64,000 nucleotides of DNA from Rhabdophis nuchalis (lineage: Eukaryota > Chordata > Lepidosauria > Squamata > Natricidae). The stretch is taken from NCBI GenBank assembly GCA_039707465.1, contig CM077643.1, positions 247,904,919-247,968,918 on the forward strand, in the 5' to 3' direction. A model generated the notes under the pieces. It ran no database searches. It was not told the origin of the DNA and saw only the letters and a program-made list of their open reading frames with translations. This document shows positions 1-10,163 of this stretch, piece by piece. Position 1 is the stretch's first letter, and the number at the start of each line of letters is the position of its first letter. The translations under genes were made by a program, and so were the position numbers.

Positions 1-440
1 TGCACCCATGTGTAAAACACGGAGGGAACTTGGTATGCTGCAGGTGAGAAAACTATGGGAGATGGAAAATTCAGCACTGTGCAGCTGCTACCTCCAGAAG
101 GAAGCTGAAATGGGCAACATGATAGCAATGTTCCAATATGTGATGGGTTGCCACAAAGAAGAGGGAGTCAAGCTATGCTCCAAAGCACCTGAAGGCAGGA
201 CAAGAAGAATGGATGGAAACTAATCATAGAACTAAGGAGAAATTTCCTGACAGTTAGAACAATTAATCAGTGGAACAACTTGCCTCCAGAAGTTGTGGAT
301 GCTCCAATACTGGAAGTTTTAAAGAAGAGATTGGACAACCATTTGTCTGGAATGGTCCAGGGTTTCCTGCCTGAGCAGGGGGTTCGACTAGAAGACCTCC
401 AAGGTCCTTTCCAACTCTGTTATTCTGTTCTGTTATTCTA
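1..440 (+). mobile_element. CR1-type LINE 3' end, 5' side cut by the window
   Basis: Around positions 230-345 the sequence translates, with breaks, to the closing part of a CR1-group ORF2 (a W-N-N-L-P-P-E-V-V-D motif). It is followed by the typical CR1 3' UTR phrase 'ggggttcgactagaagacc' (a variant of ggttggactagatgacc) and a short ATTCTG/TTATTCT tail near 420-440. The reading frame is broken, so this is a dead 3' fragment. Positions 1-190 recur at about 2335-2524. CR1 is the most widespread LINE group in reptiles and birds. Confidence 0.75.
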
Positions 441-477
441 AAATGCTACTAAAGTTGTCAAATGTATGCATCTCAGG

Positions 478-912
478 ATATTATTATTATTATTATTATT
501 TATTAAATTTATATCCCGCCCTTCTCCAAGAGGACCCAGGGCGGCGCACAGGAATTTAAAATACATACAAAAACAAATATAAAATTAAAAAAACTTATTA
601 AATACCCATCCTGCGCTAAAACCAAATTAAAATCCCCCCAAAATAGAAGCTATCTAAAATAGTCACAGCGGAGGTTATACTAGGCCGGCTTGATGAAAGA
701 AATGTGTCTTTAGACACTGGCGGAAGAGGCGGAGGTCTGAGATGGTGTGAAGTTCTGGGGGTAGGTCGTTCCAAAGGGCGGGGCCCGCCACAGAGAAGGC
801 CCTTCCCCTGGGTGTCGCCAGTCGGCATTGTCCGGCCGACGGCACCCTGAGAAGGCCCTCTCTGTCGGAGCGGATCGGTCGAAGGGATGTATGAGGCAGG
901 AGACGGATACTT
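478..912 (-). mobile_element. L2-group LINE 3' end
   Basis: On the minus strand this is the last part of the ORF plus the 3' UTR of the same LINE seen at 23760-24670 and 46441-46905. Shared blocks include 'gtaggtcgttcca', 'cacagagaaggcccttcc' and 'cagggcggcgcacagg', ending in a (TTA)n tract at 478-501. It is 5'-truncated near 912 and has no intact reading frame. The clade name (L2-group, Jockey superfamily) is inferred from the longer copy's C-terminal reverse-transcriptase motifs. Confidence 0.7.
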
Positions 913-1949
913 TTCAGACATGTTGCAAAATATATGTGTGAATGTTTTTATCCATTTTGCATATTTTACAAAGAAAAAAAATAGATGGGGGGAGGAAAGA
1001 GGCAGAGAGATGTGAAATGCCAAACTCCTCTGCCAAAACTAGAGGTTTGGTAAAATGTATTGATTTAACCTGGGCACCAGAAAAAGCTCACCTAATGCAG
1101 AGCTGACAGTAGATGGGTGAGATTTGTCAGAATCTTTCACTTCCCACTTTCCTTACTGGGGAGAATAATAGACTGGCAAGTGCAGTGGACAATTATATTT
1201 AACTTGAGCTTTCGCTGGTGAGCATGAGCACATAGGGGGAGAGGTTAAGAAGAGAGCGCCTACTGTTTCGTAATGCAGAGAATGCGAATACCCAATGGGT
1301 GCTTTGCCAAGTGGGTGGAGGCTGCAGGCGTTGCCAGGGCAGCCGCTGCTGAGCTTATGGTGTGACTGGAGCCAAGGTGCACAGCGAGAGTGTCTATTTC
1401 AGTCTCCTGCTGCCAGGATCACGCAGGGCAAAGTCTGGGGCAGAGGCCCAATTGCCAGTGGCTAGTGCAAAGCATGCGTTCTATCAGCCCATTTCCCCTT
1501 CCCAGTACCCTCGCCCAGGAGGGAGGCCTCCTCCCACTCTCTAAGCTTGTGGCCTGGCATTGAAGCAAGCTTGCCTATTAATTCGTATTGAAGGCTCCTT
1601 CTCCCCAGCTGTGTTATTGGTGTAACACAGTCGGATCTGTGTTACACCAATAGAGGCTGGGATAATAGTGGAAAAGAGGCAGGAGGTGAGGAAAAGGGGT
1701 AGATTGTACTTTGTGTGGGATGAGATGTGGAATATTGGCAGGAAACTACAAAGGAGTCACCTGAGCTACATGTTCTGCCTCTGTTACTAAACTTCCCTTG
1801 CATGGAACCCAAGGTGACTGCCGTGCAAATTGCAAAATGCACTTAGCATCACTTAAAAAAAACAACTGCATAACTCCATATTCTACTCTACAAACCTTGC
1901 CTGCCCCCATCATATGAATTTGATTGTTAGCCTAAATGTGTTGACAAGC
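913..1949. other. Unassigned non-coding DNA
   Basis: I see no gene or repeat I can name here. The only clear structure is a short perfect hairpin at 1615-1652. Small open frames near 1362-1544 and 1642-1842 show no domain, no codon pattern and no splice context. Confidence 0.4.
1615..1652. repeat. Perfect 16-bp inverted repeat
   Basis: Arms at 1615-1630 and 1637-1652 (tattggtgtaacacag and its exact complement) surround a 6-base loop. It is not followed by a T run and has no neighbouring gene, so no terminator or regulatory role is claimed. Confidence 0.7.
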
Positions 1950-2200
1950 CCGTGATGGCGAACCTATGACACATATGCCACAGGTGGCACGCAGAGCCAT
2001 TTCTGAGGGTTACTTAGGAGCATAGCTGGCCAGCTGATTTTCGGCGGTTTTTCGCTCTCCGGAGGATTCCCTGAAGCCCTCAAGGGGCGAAAAACATCTG
2101 AACGCAAAACGGAAATGAGGAGAGCGCTGCCTGCACAATCCTGATATTCTTCTAAGTGACTGGTGGCACCATGTCCTTCCAGTGTCTGCCCTGTCTTTTC
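1950..2200. mobile_element. hAT MITE, left part (CAGTGATGGCGAACC family)
   Basis: It starts with a variant of the terminal repeat CAGTGATGGCGAACC (here ccgtgatggcgaacc) and continues with the internal sequence shared with the complete copy at 8609-9050 (for example 'ggccagctgatttt'). The matching right end lies at about 3000-3135, so this copy was probably split by other sequence. The 8 bases outside the two ends do not match each other, so that join is inferred. Confidence 0.6.
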
Positions 2201-2334
2201 TAATTTAAAAGGCAGCTGGAGACTCCAACCTCTCTTACGTAGAGCTTCTTGAATGGAAGCTATTAGGATGGGAGATGATGGCTGCCAAACGCAATTGGCT
2301 TCTTTGAGAAGAAGTGAATGATGGTTATCGCTCT

Positions 2335-2524
2335 CTGTGCGCCCGTGTGTAAAACACAGAGGGAACTTGGTATGCTGCAGGTGAGAAAACTATGGGAGAT
2401 GGAAAATTCAGCATTGTGCAGATGATAAATCCAGAAGGAAGCTGAAAAGGGCAATATGATAGCAACGTTCCACTATCTCAGGGGTTGCCACAAAGAAGAG
2501 GAAGGCAAGCTATGCTCCTAAGTA
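2335..2524 (+). repeat. Second copy of the 1-190 CR1-associated segment
   Basis: It matches positions 1-190 closely in the same orientation (shared blocks: 'gagggaacttggtatgctg', 'gaaaactatgggagatgg', 'gggttgccacaaagaaga'). It stops where the first copy continues into the CR1 coding remnant, so it is a truncated copy of the same repeat. Confidence 0.65.
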
Positions 2525-2630
2525 ACTAAAGTCAAGACAAGGAACTGCACGGTGGGAGGGGGGCGGGGAAGACAAGCGGCAAGGAAAGAAGAAAAGAGGC
2601 TTCTTTCACTCCTGCTGGCTGCTCTGTTCC

Positions 2631-2780
2631 CCCCCCTCCCCCATGCTATTAAAGGGGATCCTGCCTGATCGCTGGAATCCAATTCTTTCCTTGCCGCCCG
2701 TGCAGGTAGCTCTTTCCTCATTTCCCTTTGGATTCCAGCAATCAGGCAGGATTTCCTTTAATAGCATGGGGGAGGGGGGG
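2631..2780. repeat. Inverted repeat, about 50-bp arms
   Basis: The left arm at 2631-2681 and the right arm at 2728-2780 are complementary over about 50 bp with a few mismatches. Both contain the block 'atgctattaaagg' or its complement and 'cctgcctgat'. The spacer is about 46 bp. The flanks are G/C homopolymer-rich. It sits between the two halves of a hAT MITE. Confidence 0.7.
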
Positions 2781-2829
2781 AAACAGCTCTCATCTTCTGT
2801 ATCTATTGACTGTAGTGCCCAGGATCCTC

Positions 2830-3135
2830 TTTGATTGGGGGTGGGGGGTTTAGCATCCGGACTCACACCTGCCAGAATAAAAATGATGCAGGAGCACACT
2901 TGAGCATCCCCAACCCTCACCTCGGTCTCTGCCCAATTGTGGCAGAGCAACTTCCCCCCTCGCTGGGTGTTAGCCAAGAGTAAGCAGCCAGAGCAGCGAG
3001 TGCCTTGCGCAAAATGTGTGGTCCACAGAGGTGAGGGGGGGGGCATTAAGTTATTTGGTTGGGCACTTGTGTGCCTGTGATAGCGCACATGTGTGTTTTT
3101 TTGGCACCCAAGGTGAAAAAAGTTCACCATCACTG
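2830..3135. mobile_element. hAT MITE, right part
   Basis: The segment from about 3000 to 3135 matches the right half of the 8609-9050 element ('ggttgggcac', 'ttttggcaccc') and ends in the terminal repeat gttcaccatcactg. It is probably the partner of the left part at 1950-2200. 2830-3000 is less certain. Confidence 0.55.
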
Positions 3136-3233
3136 TGTTTGCAATGACAATCCAGGCCTCCAGGCCCTCTAGAAGTTGCACAAGAATGTTCTTGTGTGAT
3201 TTTTTTTCAGAGGTTCCAGAGGCTGCACGAGAA

Positions 3234-3440
3234 CAGGTAGGTGGGATGCACCTACCTTCCCTACTGGTTCGCAAATGTGAGCGCTCGCTTCCCTCGCACG
3301 CGCTGCATCTCTGCACAGGCACCGCCTTCTGTGCATGCGCAGTGCTCACGCATTACATTGGGGGTGGGTGGGCAGAGCCTCTCGCAGCCGCTGCTACCAG
3401 TTCACCCGAATCAGAGAGAACTGGCTGAATACCGCCTCTG
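3234..3440. mobile_element. hAT-type MITE (ACCGGTTCG family)
   Basis: It shares the interior of this window's common MITE family: 'tactggttcgcaaatgtgag', a gcatgcgcag motif, 'gcagagcctctcgc', and the end 'gaataccgcctctg'. Related copies with readable 8-bp duplications lie at 10266-10453 and 26429-26603. No duplication is visible at this copy. Confidence 0.6.
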
Positions 3441-3807
3441 CTTCTCATACAACTTCTGAGGCCTCATAAGAGCACACACTGTTAGCAACTCTGGGTTCAG
3501 AACCAGTGTTACAACTCTGGTCCCTTAACCAGTGTTAGCAAATAAATGCAGAATAGTGTAATTCACTGGACAGTAAAGAGATACGTTGCTGTAATCACAA
3601 ACAAACTCTAAAACAGTGATAGTAAGAAAATAAATAGTCTTTACTTTGTAGCAACTAAAATGCTTCTTTCGACCAGTGATTCTAACTTACAAAACAATCC
3701 TTCACCAAAAAGAGTTTATCTTACAGTGATGCAAAACAAATCCTCCTTCTTCTTCTTCAGTCACAGCTCCTCGGCACAGGGAATCGAAAAGAGAATGAGC
3801 TGTCACC

Positions 3808-4662
3808 ATGGCTTCAAAAAAACAACCAGAAAATCCAGGATTGGAAGAAAGAATGACAGCTATGGAAGCAGTGTTACACTCCTTGGTGCTGGAAATTAAA
3901 GAACTTAGAAAAGACCACTGCAGCTCTAAACTTGAGCTTTTGGAGACACAGAAAAAATTGATGCAGAATACACAGAAGACTGAGGAGTTGGAAGTGGGGC
4001 TGGCTGGGGCAAAGGGAGAACTTAAAAATATTAATACTGAAATTGGAGATTTAACTGGTCATATGTCTAGGATGGATTTTGAAAAGATATCATATTTTTT
4101 AAGATTTCAGAATATCTCGGAAGAAACAGGTGAATGCCTTCCTGATCACATGAGCACAATTTAGGCAGACTATTTACATAAACCCAAGGAAGAGATCAGG
4201 GGGGACATTGACCTGGTTTATAGAATAAATTCAACATATGCCAGGATAAATGAACTACCCAGAGAGATACATATTAAATTTGTTAGAAGGTCTACTAGGG
4301 AGGAAATCTTGAGGGCACAGAGAGAGGGTCCGTTAATGTATCAACAGAAGAAAGTCGCCATCTTGAAGCAGATCCCGAAAAAGATTAGAGAGGTGAGGAG
4401 GAAATATTCCTTCTTATCAAAAAAATTGTTTAACCAGGGGATTTGGTTCAAGTGGGTGATGCCAGAAGGGATGTTGGTGTTCTGGGAAGGAGGAAGAGTA
4501 AGGATTAAAACAGTTGCTGAGGCGGAAGCCTTTCTTAAAAAACATTCCTCTATCCTGGGGGAAGATCCAGGAGGGGCAGAGGGGGCCACGGCCCCGCCCA
4601 CTGGGGGCCAGGGAGGAGAACAAGAAGACACAATTGCCAAGAGACTTAGATCTAAAAAATGA
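3808..4662 (+). pseudogene. L1-type ORF1p (RNA-binding chaperone) with one in-frame stop
   Basis: The 285-codon frame (including the final stop) is open except for TAG at 4162-4164, codon 119. Both halves are in the same frame, so no frameshift is needed. Residues of about 5-90 are charged, leucine-rich and heptad-like, as in the ORF1p coiled coil. An RRM-like stretch follows, beginning around F-L-R-F-Q-N-I-S-E-E. The second half has the F-V-R-R-S-T-R-E-E-I and I-L-K-Q-I-P blocks and the F-K-W-V-M-P-E-G-M motif of the L1 ORF1p C-terminal domain. ORF1p coats L1 RNA as a trimer and acts as a nucleic-acid chaperone. The start is ATG in a good context (caccATGG). Length is near that of other vertebrate ORF1p. 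The tail after about residue 250 is Gly/Ala-rich and then basic. It is probably non-functional because of the stop. Confidence 0.8.
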
Positions 4663-4894
4663 CTTTTCTTTTTATTAATACAGTATAACTTTTATCTGGA
4701 TGTTTGTACACGACTGCCAGCATAGAATTTAGAATTTATATGATGTATGCATTTATTTTCACCTTGTAGTATTATTGAAAAATGTATTACCAATGTCTTA
4801 CTAAGAAGCCCTGGAGGGGCCAACGATCTCGACGTGAAAGTTCTCAAAATATTTTTGTATTTCACCTTACCCTACCCTACCTTAAAAAATTTGT

Positions 4895-4921
4895 AAAAAC
4901 CAATAAAACTTTTGCAATATA
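4895..4921 (+). promoter_or_regulatory. Polyadenylation signal and 3' end of the ORF1-only element
   Basis: The phrase 'accaataaaacttttgcaat' places an AATAAA signal about 15 bases before the right target-site duplication. No poly(A) run follows, apart from the aaaa that belongs to the duplication itself. Confidence 0.6.
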
Positions 4922-5243
4922 GAAAAGAGAATGAGCTGTGATTCTGAGCTTGCTTTATGGTAGAGCTGATAAGTACAGCCAATCAGAATTGAAGACAGTT
5001 CTTAAAGCTACACAACTCCTTAAGAACATAGGCTCATATATATTGTCAACCCAATATAAGGCTGAATATCCTAACACACACTGCATTCTCATGTGGCCTT
5101 TGCAGCCTCCAAAAATTGTGGGAATTTTTCTCCCACAGTCTTCAGGGGCTCCAGAGGTCAAGTGAGACGGTGGGGTGTGCTCTGGGGTGGCCAGATCCTC
5201 TGGAAATCATGCAGGAGGGCTTTTCTCTTGCATGGCTTCTGGA

Positions 5244-5612
5244 CAGGGGTGAAATGCTACTAGTTCAGGCTGGTTCGCTCAAACTGGTAGTAAAAAAATG
5301 CTTAACAAAGTAAAAAAAAGTTCTGACGATCAGCTATGTTGCGCGATGGTAAGAATTTTTTTTAAACTTTTTTTTAGCATTTGGGGTCCATTTTTGCTCC
5401 CAGGAGGCTTCCCTGAGGCCTGCTAGGCCAAAAATTGGGGGGGGGGGAGTTGTTGCTGCAAAAGAAAGAAAGGAAGGAAGGAAGGAAGGAAGGAAGGAAG
5501 GAAGGAAGGAAGGAAGGAAGGGTAAAAGGAGAGGGAGGGAGGACCACAAACCTGGCACTAGACACCGCTTCAGAGGATACCTTGAAAGACCAAAGCACTC
5601 CAGGGCTGGAAG
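5244..5612 (-). mobile_element. hAT-type MITE, truncated, with (GAAG)n
   Basis: The left end, caggggtgaaatgctact, is the complement of the right end of the complete element at 43375-43884. Both share an interior that includes a purine tract, 'ctagacaccgcttcagagg' versus its counterpart, and 'cagggctggaaggg'. The far end is missing here, and the match stops at about 5612. Confidence 0.65.
5471..5521 (+). repeat. (GAAG)n microsatellite
   Basis: About 12 uninterrupted copies lie inside the truncated MITE. The related element at 43375 has only an impure purine/pyrimidine tract at the same place, so the array grew after insertion. Confidence 0.95.
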
Positions 5613-6175
5613 GGAAAAATAAGGCTGGGAAGAGGATTCATGTTAAACTTGCTGTCTGGCCTAGAAGCCATCTTTTGCCTTGGGCCTTCAGACCTGCCAC
5701 ATTTAATGCTGTGGGAAATTGGGAGGGGGATCATATGGAGTGGGATAGATATAGTCAAAAAACATTCTTTTCTCTGAGAGTCAAGGACATCTTGTCCTGC
5801 ACCTGGAGTGGCGTGACTGGGAGGCATTTCCAGTCAGGACAGTGTTTGATTGGGTCAGGGGATAGACATGTGGGGGCTGGGCAGGGACTTGAACTTTCGT
5901 TTGGGTGGGGGAAATCTGAAAACTTTCAGATTCAGGTTTTCCCAGATGTGCCAATAGGACATCTCTAATAAAATGGAACTTTGAGAAACTTCAAGCCTTG
6001 CTTTTCTATAAAACACCACTTGCACCCTTGAAATTCCTACCTCTACACCTGAAATAGCTCAAAGCACTATGTCATTCGGTCATTCGGGAAAGAAAGCAAG
6101 AAATTAGAGATGGTTGACCTCCCTAAGGTCCAAAGTCTTAGCTTGGTCTCCCACCCTTAAAAATCATGTATGTAC
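5613..6175. other. Unassigned non-coding DNA
   Basis: I recognise no gene. The stretch has no splice-like exon with a domain and no terminal repeats that I can pair. An aataaaatgg near 5968 is not enough to call an LTR. Confidence 0.4.
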
Positions 6176-6183
6176 GTATGTAT

Positions 6184-6637
6184 CAGGGATGTGATCCTGT
6201 CAGTTCGAACCTCTTCTATAGAAGAGGTTCCACAAATCTACAGTGCCGTTTAGAACCGGTTCCAGCTCCCCTCCCCAAACCCATCCACACATCATCAAGA
6301 TGGAAGAGCAAGAGGAAGAATTCTGGGAGTTGAAGTCCACAAGTCTTAAAGCTGTCAAGTTTGAACACTCCTGGGGTGTTTTTTTTCTAAAGGGCTAGGG
6401 GTGCAAGGGTCTTGTAACTTGACAGCTTTAAGATGTGCGTGCTTCAAATGCCAGAGTTTCTGAGCCAACATTTTGGTAGCTAAGCAAGAGCGTTGTTAAA
6501 TGAGTTTCACCACATTTTACAAGTTGGCCACGCCCACGAGTCACATGACTGCCAAGCCATTCCTACCCAGTCACATGGCTGGCAAGCCACTCCCACAAAG
6601 GAGAAGAGGTTCTAAAAAAATTTGAAACCCACCACAG
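6184..6637. mobile_element. Composite hAT MITE inserted in a (GTAT)n array
   Basis: Ends are cagggatgtg and acccaccacag. Both flanks are gtatgtat (6176-6183 and 6638-6645), an 8-bp duplication that is partly ambiguous because the target is a GTAT repeat. Inside is an arm of the palindromic MITE family ('aattctgggagttgaagtcc', about 6326-6346) and a block also present at the window's end ('gagtttcaccacattttaca'). Confidence 0.65.
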
Positions 6638-6694
6638 GTATGTATGTATGTATGTATGTATGTACTGTATGTATGTATGTATGTATGTATATCC
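6638..6694 (+). repeat. (GTAT)n microsatellite
   Basis: A near-pure GTAT tract continues on the other side of the MITE at 6166-6183. The MITE therefore split one original array. Confidence 0.9.
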
Positions 6695-6804
6695 ATATCC
6701 ATCTTACTCCCTGCATGTGTACTTACAGCAGATAAATATATAAATTACAGAGGAGATATATATATATATCTGTAAGTACACATGCAGGGAGTAAGATGGA
6801 TATG
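6694..6804. repeat. Perfect 35-bp inverted repeat
   Basis: Arms at 6694-6728 and 6770-6804 are exact complements (each holds 'ccctgcatgtgtac' or its complement). The 41-bp spacer is AT-rich and contains agatatatatatatatct. No duplication or transposon end is evident. Confidence 0.9.
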
Positions 6805-7663
6805 ATTCCCATACATTTTATTAAGAGCAAGAAAGGGAAACAAAGGCATTAGCTCAGAGACAGAACTTTTTGCTTTGTATGTAGGGATCTCCACTTGGCA
6901 TCCTTAGATAGGAAGAGCCCTTTCCTAATCCTTTGTAACTAGGAGGCAGCCAAACTCTTGGACTTCAGATTGTTTTACCCTTGCCATCATATCTTTTGGC
7001 CTCATCTTTTGATCATGTGGCATGGGCATTACAAAACTTGAAGTATGAGAAATCTGAAGGGAAAGGTTGGGAAAGTCTGGTGATATTATTCCTGGTTACT
7101 CCCGAGATAGATGGCCAACTTCATATGTTTCCTCCTACTGCCATTTCTACATTTCACTGACTGACCTATTCTCAGAATGCACACTATGGGGTTCCTTGCT
7201 TGAAAATATATTTTAAAAATGATAACAATTATAAGGAACATTTTGCTTAGCTTATGCAATGGAACGAGAAGGAAAAAGCTGCATACATGAGTTTTTATTG
7301 CACTGCCAAGGAGAAATATGGTTAACACCTGTAGAAACTAAATTAATTTTTAAAAGGAAGTAGTAGAAAGTCACCATTCATCTAGGAACAATGTAAGTGA
7401 ATGAATCAAATTGCCTTTTGACTGCAGTAGATTTATTTCCTCCTCTTGACTTAATAGAGTTTTTCTCCTGCCATCTGAAAAGGAAACACCAAGTGCAACA
7501 GGCATTCTGCAGTAAGAATCCATGGGAATCATTCCACGGTCAAGCAGAATTTCATTCATAAGGATTAATTATACTTTGCAAAGCTTCTGCTTTAATTTGG
7601 TTTCTAATGATAGAAGTAAATCTTATTTAGATTAGAATTTATTTAGATTGAAAACTCTTATAC
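6805..7663. other. Unassigned non-coding DNA
   Basis: No gene or named repeat is recognised. A 62-codon minus-strand open frame at 7371-7559 has no identifiable domain or splice sites, and I do not call it. Confidence 0.4.
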
Positions 7664-7671
7664 CCCCTGAC

Positions 7672-7836
7672 CAGTGGTGGGTACTGCTTTTATTACCAGT
7701 TTGCTCGTGTGCGTGTGCTCTCTTTCACAATGCTTCTGTGTATGTGCAGAAGTGTCTGGGTGGGTGTGCGGAGCCTCTCGCCGCCACCACTACCGATTCG
7801 GCCAAACCGGCCCGAACCAGGAGCAACCCACTTCTG
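7672..7836. mobile_element. hAT-type MITE (CAGTGGTGGG family)
   Basis: It starts cagtggtgggtactgc and ends caacccacttctg. The interior carries 'gcggagcctctcgccgccac', shared with the copies at 3234 and 19319. Flanking octamers cccctgac and gtcttgac agree at 5 of 8 positions, as expected for an old duplication. Confidence 0.65.
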
Positions 7837-7844
7837 GTCTTGAC

Positions 7845-8095
7845 ATGGGAGTAAGACTCACTCAATTCAGCAGGTCCTACTTCTGAATAAACATAGGATG
7901 TTCATGACAGCTTGAGGAAGTCTGTAAATATGACCTGAATTCTAGAGGTAATCAATATATGGAAGACAGGAACTGAAATATCATCTTCTGGCCTCATTGT
8001 GAGTTTTGCCCTATAATTGTAAAAAAAAAAAAAACATGATTCCACTCCTCTGGTTAGTATTTTTACATTAAGCCCATAAGATTGTATATATTGGG
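7845..8095. other. Unassigned spacer
   Basis: Only a 14-base poly(A) run near 8020 stands out. Confidence 0.4.
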
Positions 8096-8345
8096 GATTT
8101 CTGTCTAGAATATAGGAATAGCACTTAGACTTATATACAGCTTCACAGTGATTTATAACCTTCTCTAATTGGTTTACAAAGTCAACATATCGTCCCCAAA
8201 CATCTGGGTCCTCATTTTACCCACCTCGGAAGGATGGAAGTCTGACTCAACCTTGACCCAGTGAGAGTCGAACTGCCAACAATTGGCAGTTAGCAGAAGT
8301 AGCCTGCACTACTGAATTCTAACCACTGCGCAACCACAGCTCTAT
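8096..8345 (-). mobile_element. tRNA-derived squamate SINE
   Basis: On the minus strand it has an A-box-like start near 8335 (gcgcagtggttagaattc), a B-box-like ggcagttcgactctc, then the 'ggttgagtcagacttccatc' body and the 'gctgtatataagtctaagtg' tail. A tail fragment of the same family occurs at 15123-15172. This is transposable DNA, not a tRNA gene. Confidence 0.7.
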
Positions 8346-8600
8346 ATTCATGTTTTTGTGAATTACTGTTTTAGAAATGAAAATAGTCCATAATACTTTC
8401 TGAAGTAATAAGTAAGAAACTCACCTATATGTAATATAAATTGCTAACTCTGCATAAAAAAAAAGAGTGGTTTCCTGAAGCTTCATCCAGGGCCTCACAA
8501 ATGAGTGTTGCAGCCAAAAGGTCCAACACCAACAGGATTCTAACCATCTGCACGAAGCACTGGCTTATGTTCCACTGAAGTGGTACCTATTTATTTATTT

Positions 8601-9058
8601 GTCTAGAACCGTGATTGCGAACCTATGGCAGGCGTAGCCATTTCTGAGGGCACGCAAGGTGTTGCCCTGTCAGCTCCAGCATGCATGCACACACTGGCCA
8701 GCTGATTTTTGGCCTTGATTTTCAGCAGTTTTTTGTCCTCTGGAGGCTTCAGGAAAGCCTCCTGAAGCCTCCAGAGAGCGAAAAACAGACTTACCGGGCC
8801 CACCGGAAGTTAGAAAATGGGCTGTTTCCAGCCTCTGGAGGGCCTCTGGGAGGGGGGTGTCTTTGCCCTCCCCAGGCTCCAAGAAAGTTGTGCATGCATG
8901 GGCGGGGCAGCAGGGTGGGGTGTCACACACACATGCACAGGGGGCATGGCATGGGGGGGATTAAATTATGGGGTTGGGCACCCAAGTGCTTGCCATGGTG
9001 TGTAAGCGCGTGCTTTTGGCACCCGAGGCAAAAAAGGTTTTCCATCACTGGCCTAGAA
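8601..9058. mobile_element. Complete hAT MITE (CAGTGATGGCGAACC family)
   Basis: The element spans 8609-9050. It begins ccgtgattgcgaacc and ends ggttttccatcactg. Flanks gtctagaa (8601-8608) and gcctagaa (9051-9058) match at 7 of 8 positions and are centred on TA. There is no transposase. The interior contains self-complementary 'tggaggcttcagg' / 'cctgaagcctcca' blocks near 8740-8775. Confidence 0.8.
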
Positions 9059-10098
9059 CGAGCTTTTGAACTGCTAGGTGTGGAAAGTGATGAGAGCTCA
9101 CCCTGACATGCAGTTTTAGGACTTTAACTGCTGGAGCAACAACCATATCCAGGACCATTAAGCCACTGAGCTTCACTGGTGAAAGTGTTGGACTAGTGGG
9201 AAAACTCAGGTTTTTGAACTATGCAAGTTCCTTGGCCAATCGTTCACTTTCAGCTCTCCCATCCGAAAGATTTCTTCTTTGGGGAAAAATAGGAAAACGG
9301 AGCATAGTGTACACTGCCATGGGGAAAGGCAGAAAACGGTGTCCGTCTAGGTGATTAAGGCTATCATCCCCCCTTCTTCTTGGATCTAAGCTTGTTGTTT
9401 TTGCCTCCAGTTTGTCACTTGTGCAATACTGCATGCAGAATCTCTGATCAGCAAGGAACCAGGAAATCCCTCCAATATACCGCCTAACATCAGAGCAAAG
9501 ATTACGGGAAAGCCAATTGTTTGCATTTCATCCTCAACTGGAAGTGAGTCTACCTCTCCAATGATTCATTTGTAAAGTGAAGGGGATAGTTCTGAAATCA
9601 GTCTCTCTGGAGAAGGAAAGGCCACTGGGCTCAACTTCTGTGGGAGGAAAGGAAACAAGACTGTCCTCTGGATGAGAAGGATTAAGCCCATTCCCTCCCC
9701 AAAAAATTCCCCAGGAAGAACTCTTGCTTTGTTTTCCTATACTTTCCCCTCCCTTCTTCCTTCCTTCTGTGCCATAAGCTTGAGGGCAGGGATTGTCTAT
9801 TTTTTTGTCATCCCATAAGCTGTTTGAGGAGCCTTTCAGACTGGAAAGTAAGGTGTCAGTGAATAAAACAAAGACTGTGTCAAAAGGCTTGAGGCCCTGT
9901 ATTAGGAATATAACTTGACTGCCTAGTTTCTAATCCATCCTTACTAATCGGAAAGTGTTTTTAGACTGCTTCCCTCCCTCTGACCCATCTCCCAAGAGGG
10001 AGAAGACAAACAAGGCTGGTGTTTTTTCTGCGTAAAGTTCAGTGGCCTGCAATTTCCCAGCTGCCTGTAATGACACAACTCCTCTGGCTACCAGGGTT
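9059..10098. other. Unassigned non-coding DNA
   Basis: No gene or named repeat is recognised. It contains short C/T-rich stretches near 9745-9768. Confidence 0.4.
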
Positions 10099-10163
10099 GA
10101 AGGAAGGAAGGAAGGAAGGAAGGAAGGAAGGAAGGAAGGAAGGAAGGAAGGAAGGAAGGAAGG
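10099..10163 (+). repeat. (GAAG)n microsatellite
   Basis: About 16 uninterrupted tetranucleotide copies. The apparent open frames across it (KEGR or LPSF repeats) are artefacts. Confidence 0.95.

Larger units (their letters stand above)
3786..4939 (+). mobile_element. L1-type insertion with ORF1 and 3' UTR only (half-L1-like)
   Basis: A perfect 18-bp direct repeat, gaaaagagaatgagctgt, lies at 3786-3803 and 4922-4939. This is the length expected for L1 target-primed reverse transcription. The 1118 bp between hold an L1-type ORF1 (3808-4662) starting only 4 bases inside the left boundary, then a 259-bp 3' region with a polyadenylation signal at about 4901. There is no ORF2 endonuclease or reverse transcriptase and no long poly(A) at the 3' junction. 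This layout resembles mammalian HAL1 elements, which lost ORF2 and are mobilised in trans. An internally deleted L1 copy is the alternative. Confidence 0.8.

Noticed and set aside
1950..3135. A single intact hAT element spanning this interval
   Set aside because: The two ends belong to one family, but the flanking octamers (tgacaagc and tgtttgca) do not match. I list them as separate parts.
2606..3349. A 247-codon minus-strand open frame
   Set aside because: It runs across an inverted repeat, two hAT pieces and unassigned DNA. There is no domain and no family similarity.
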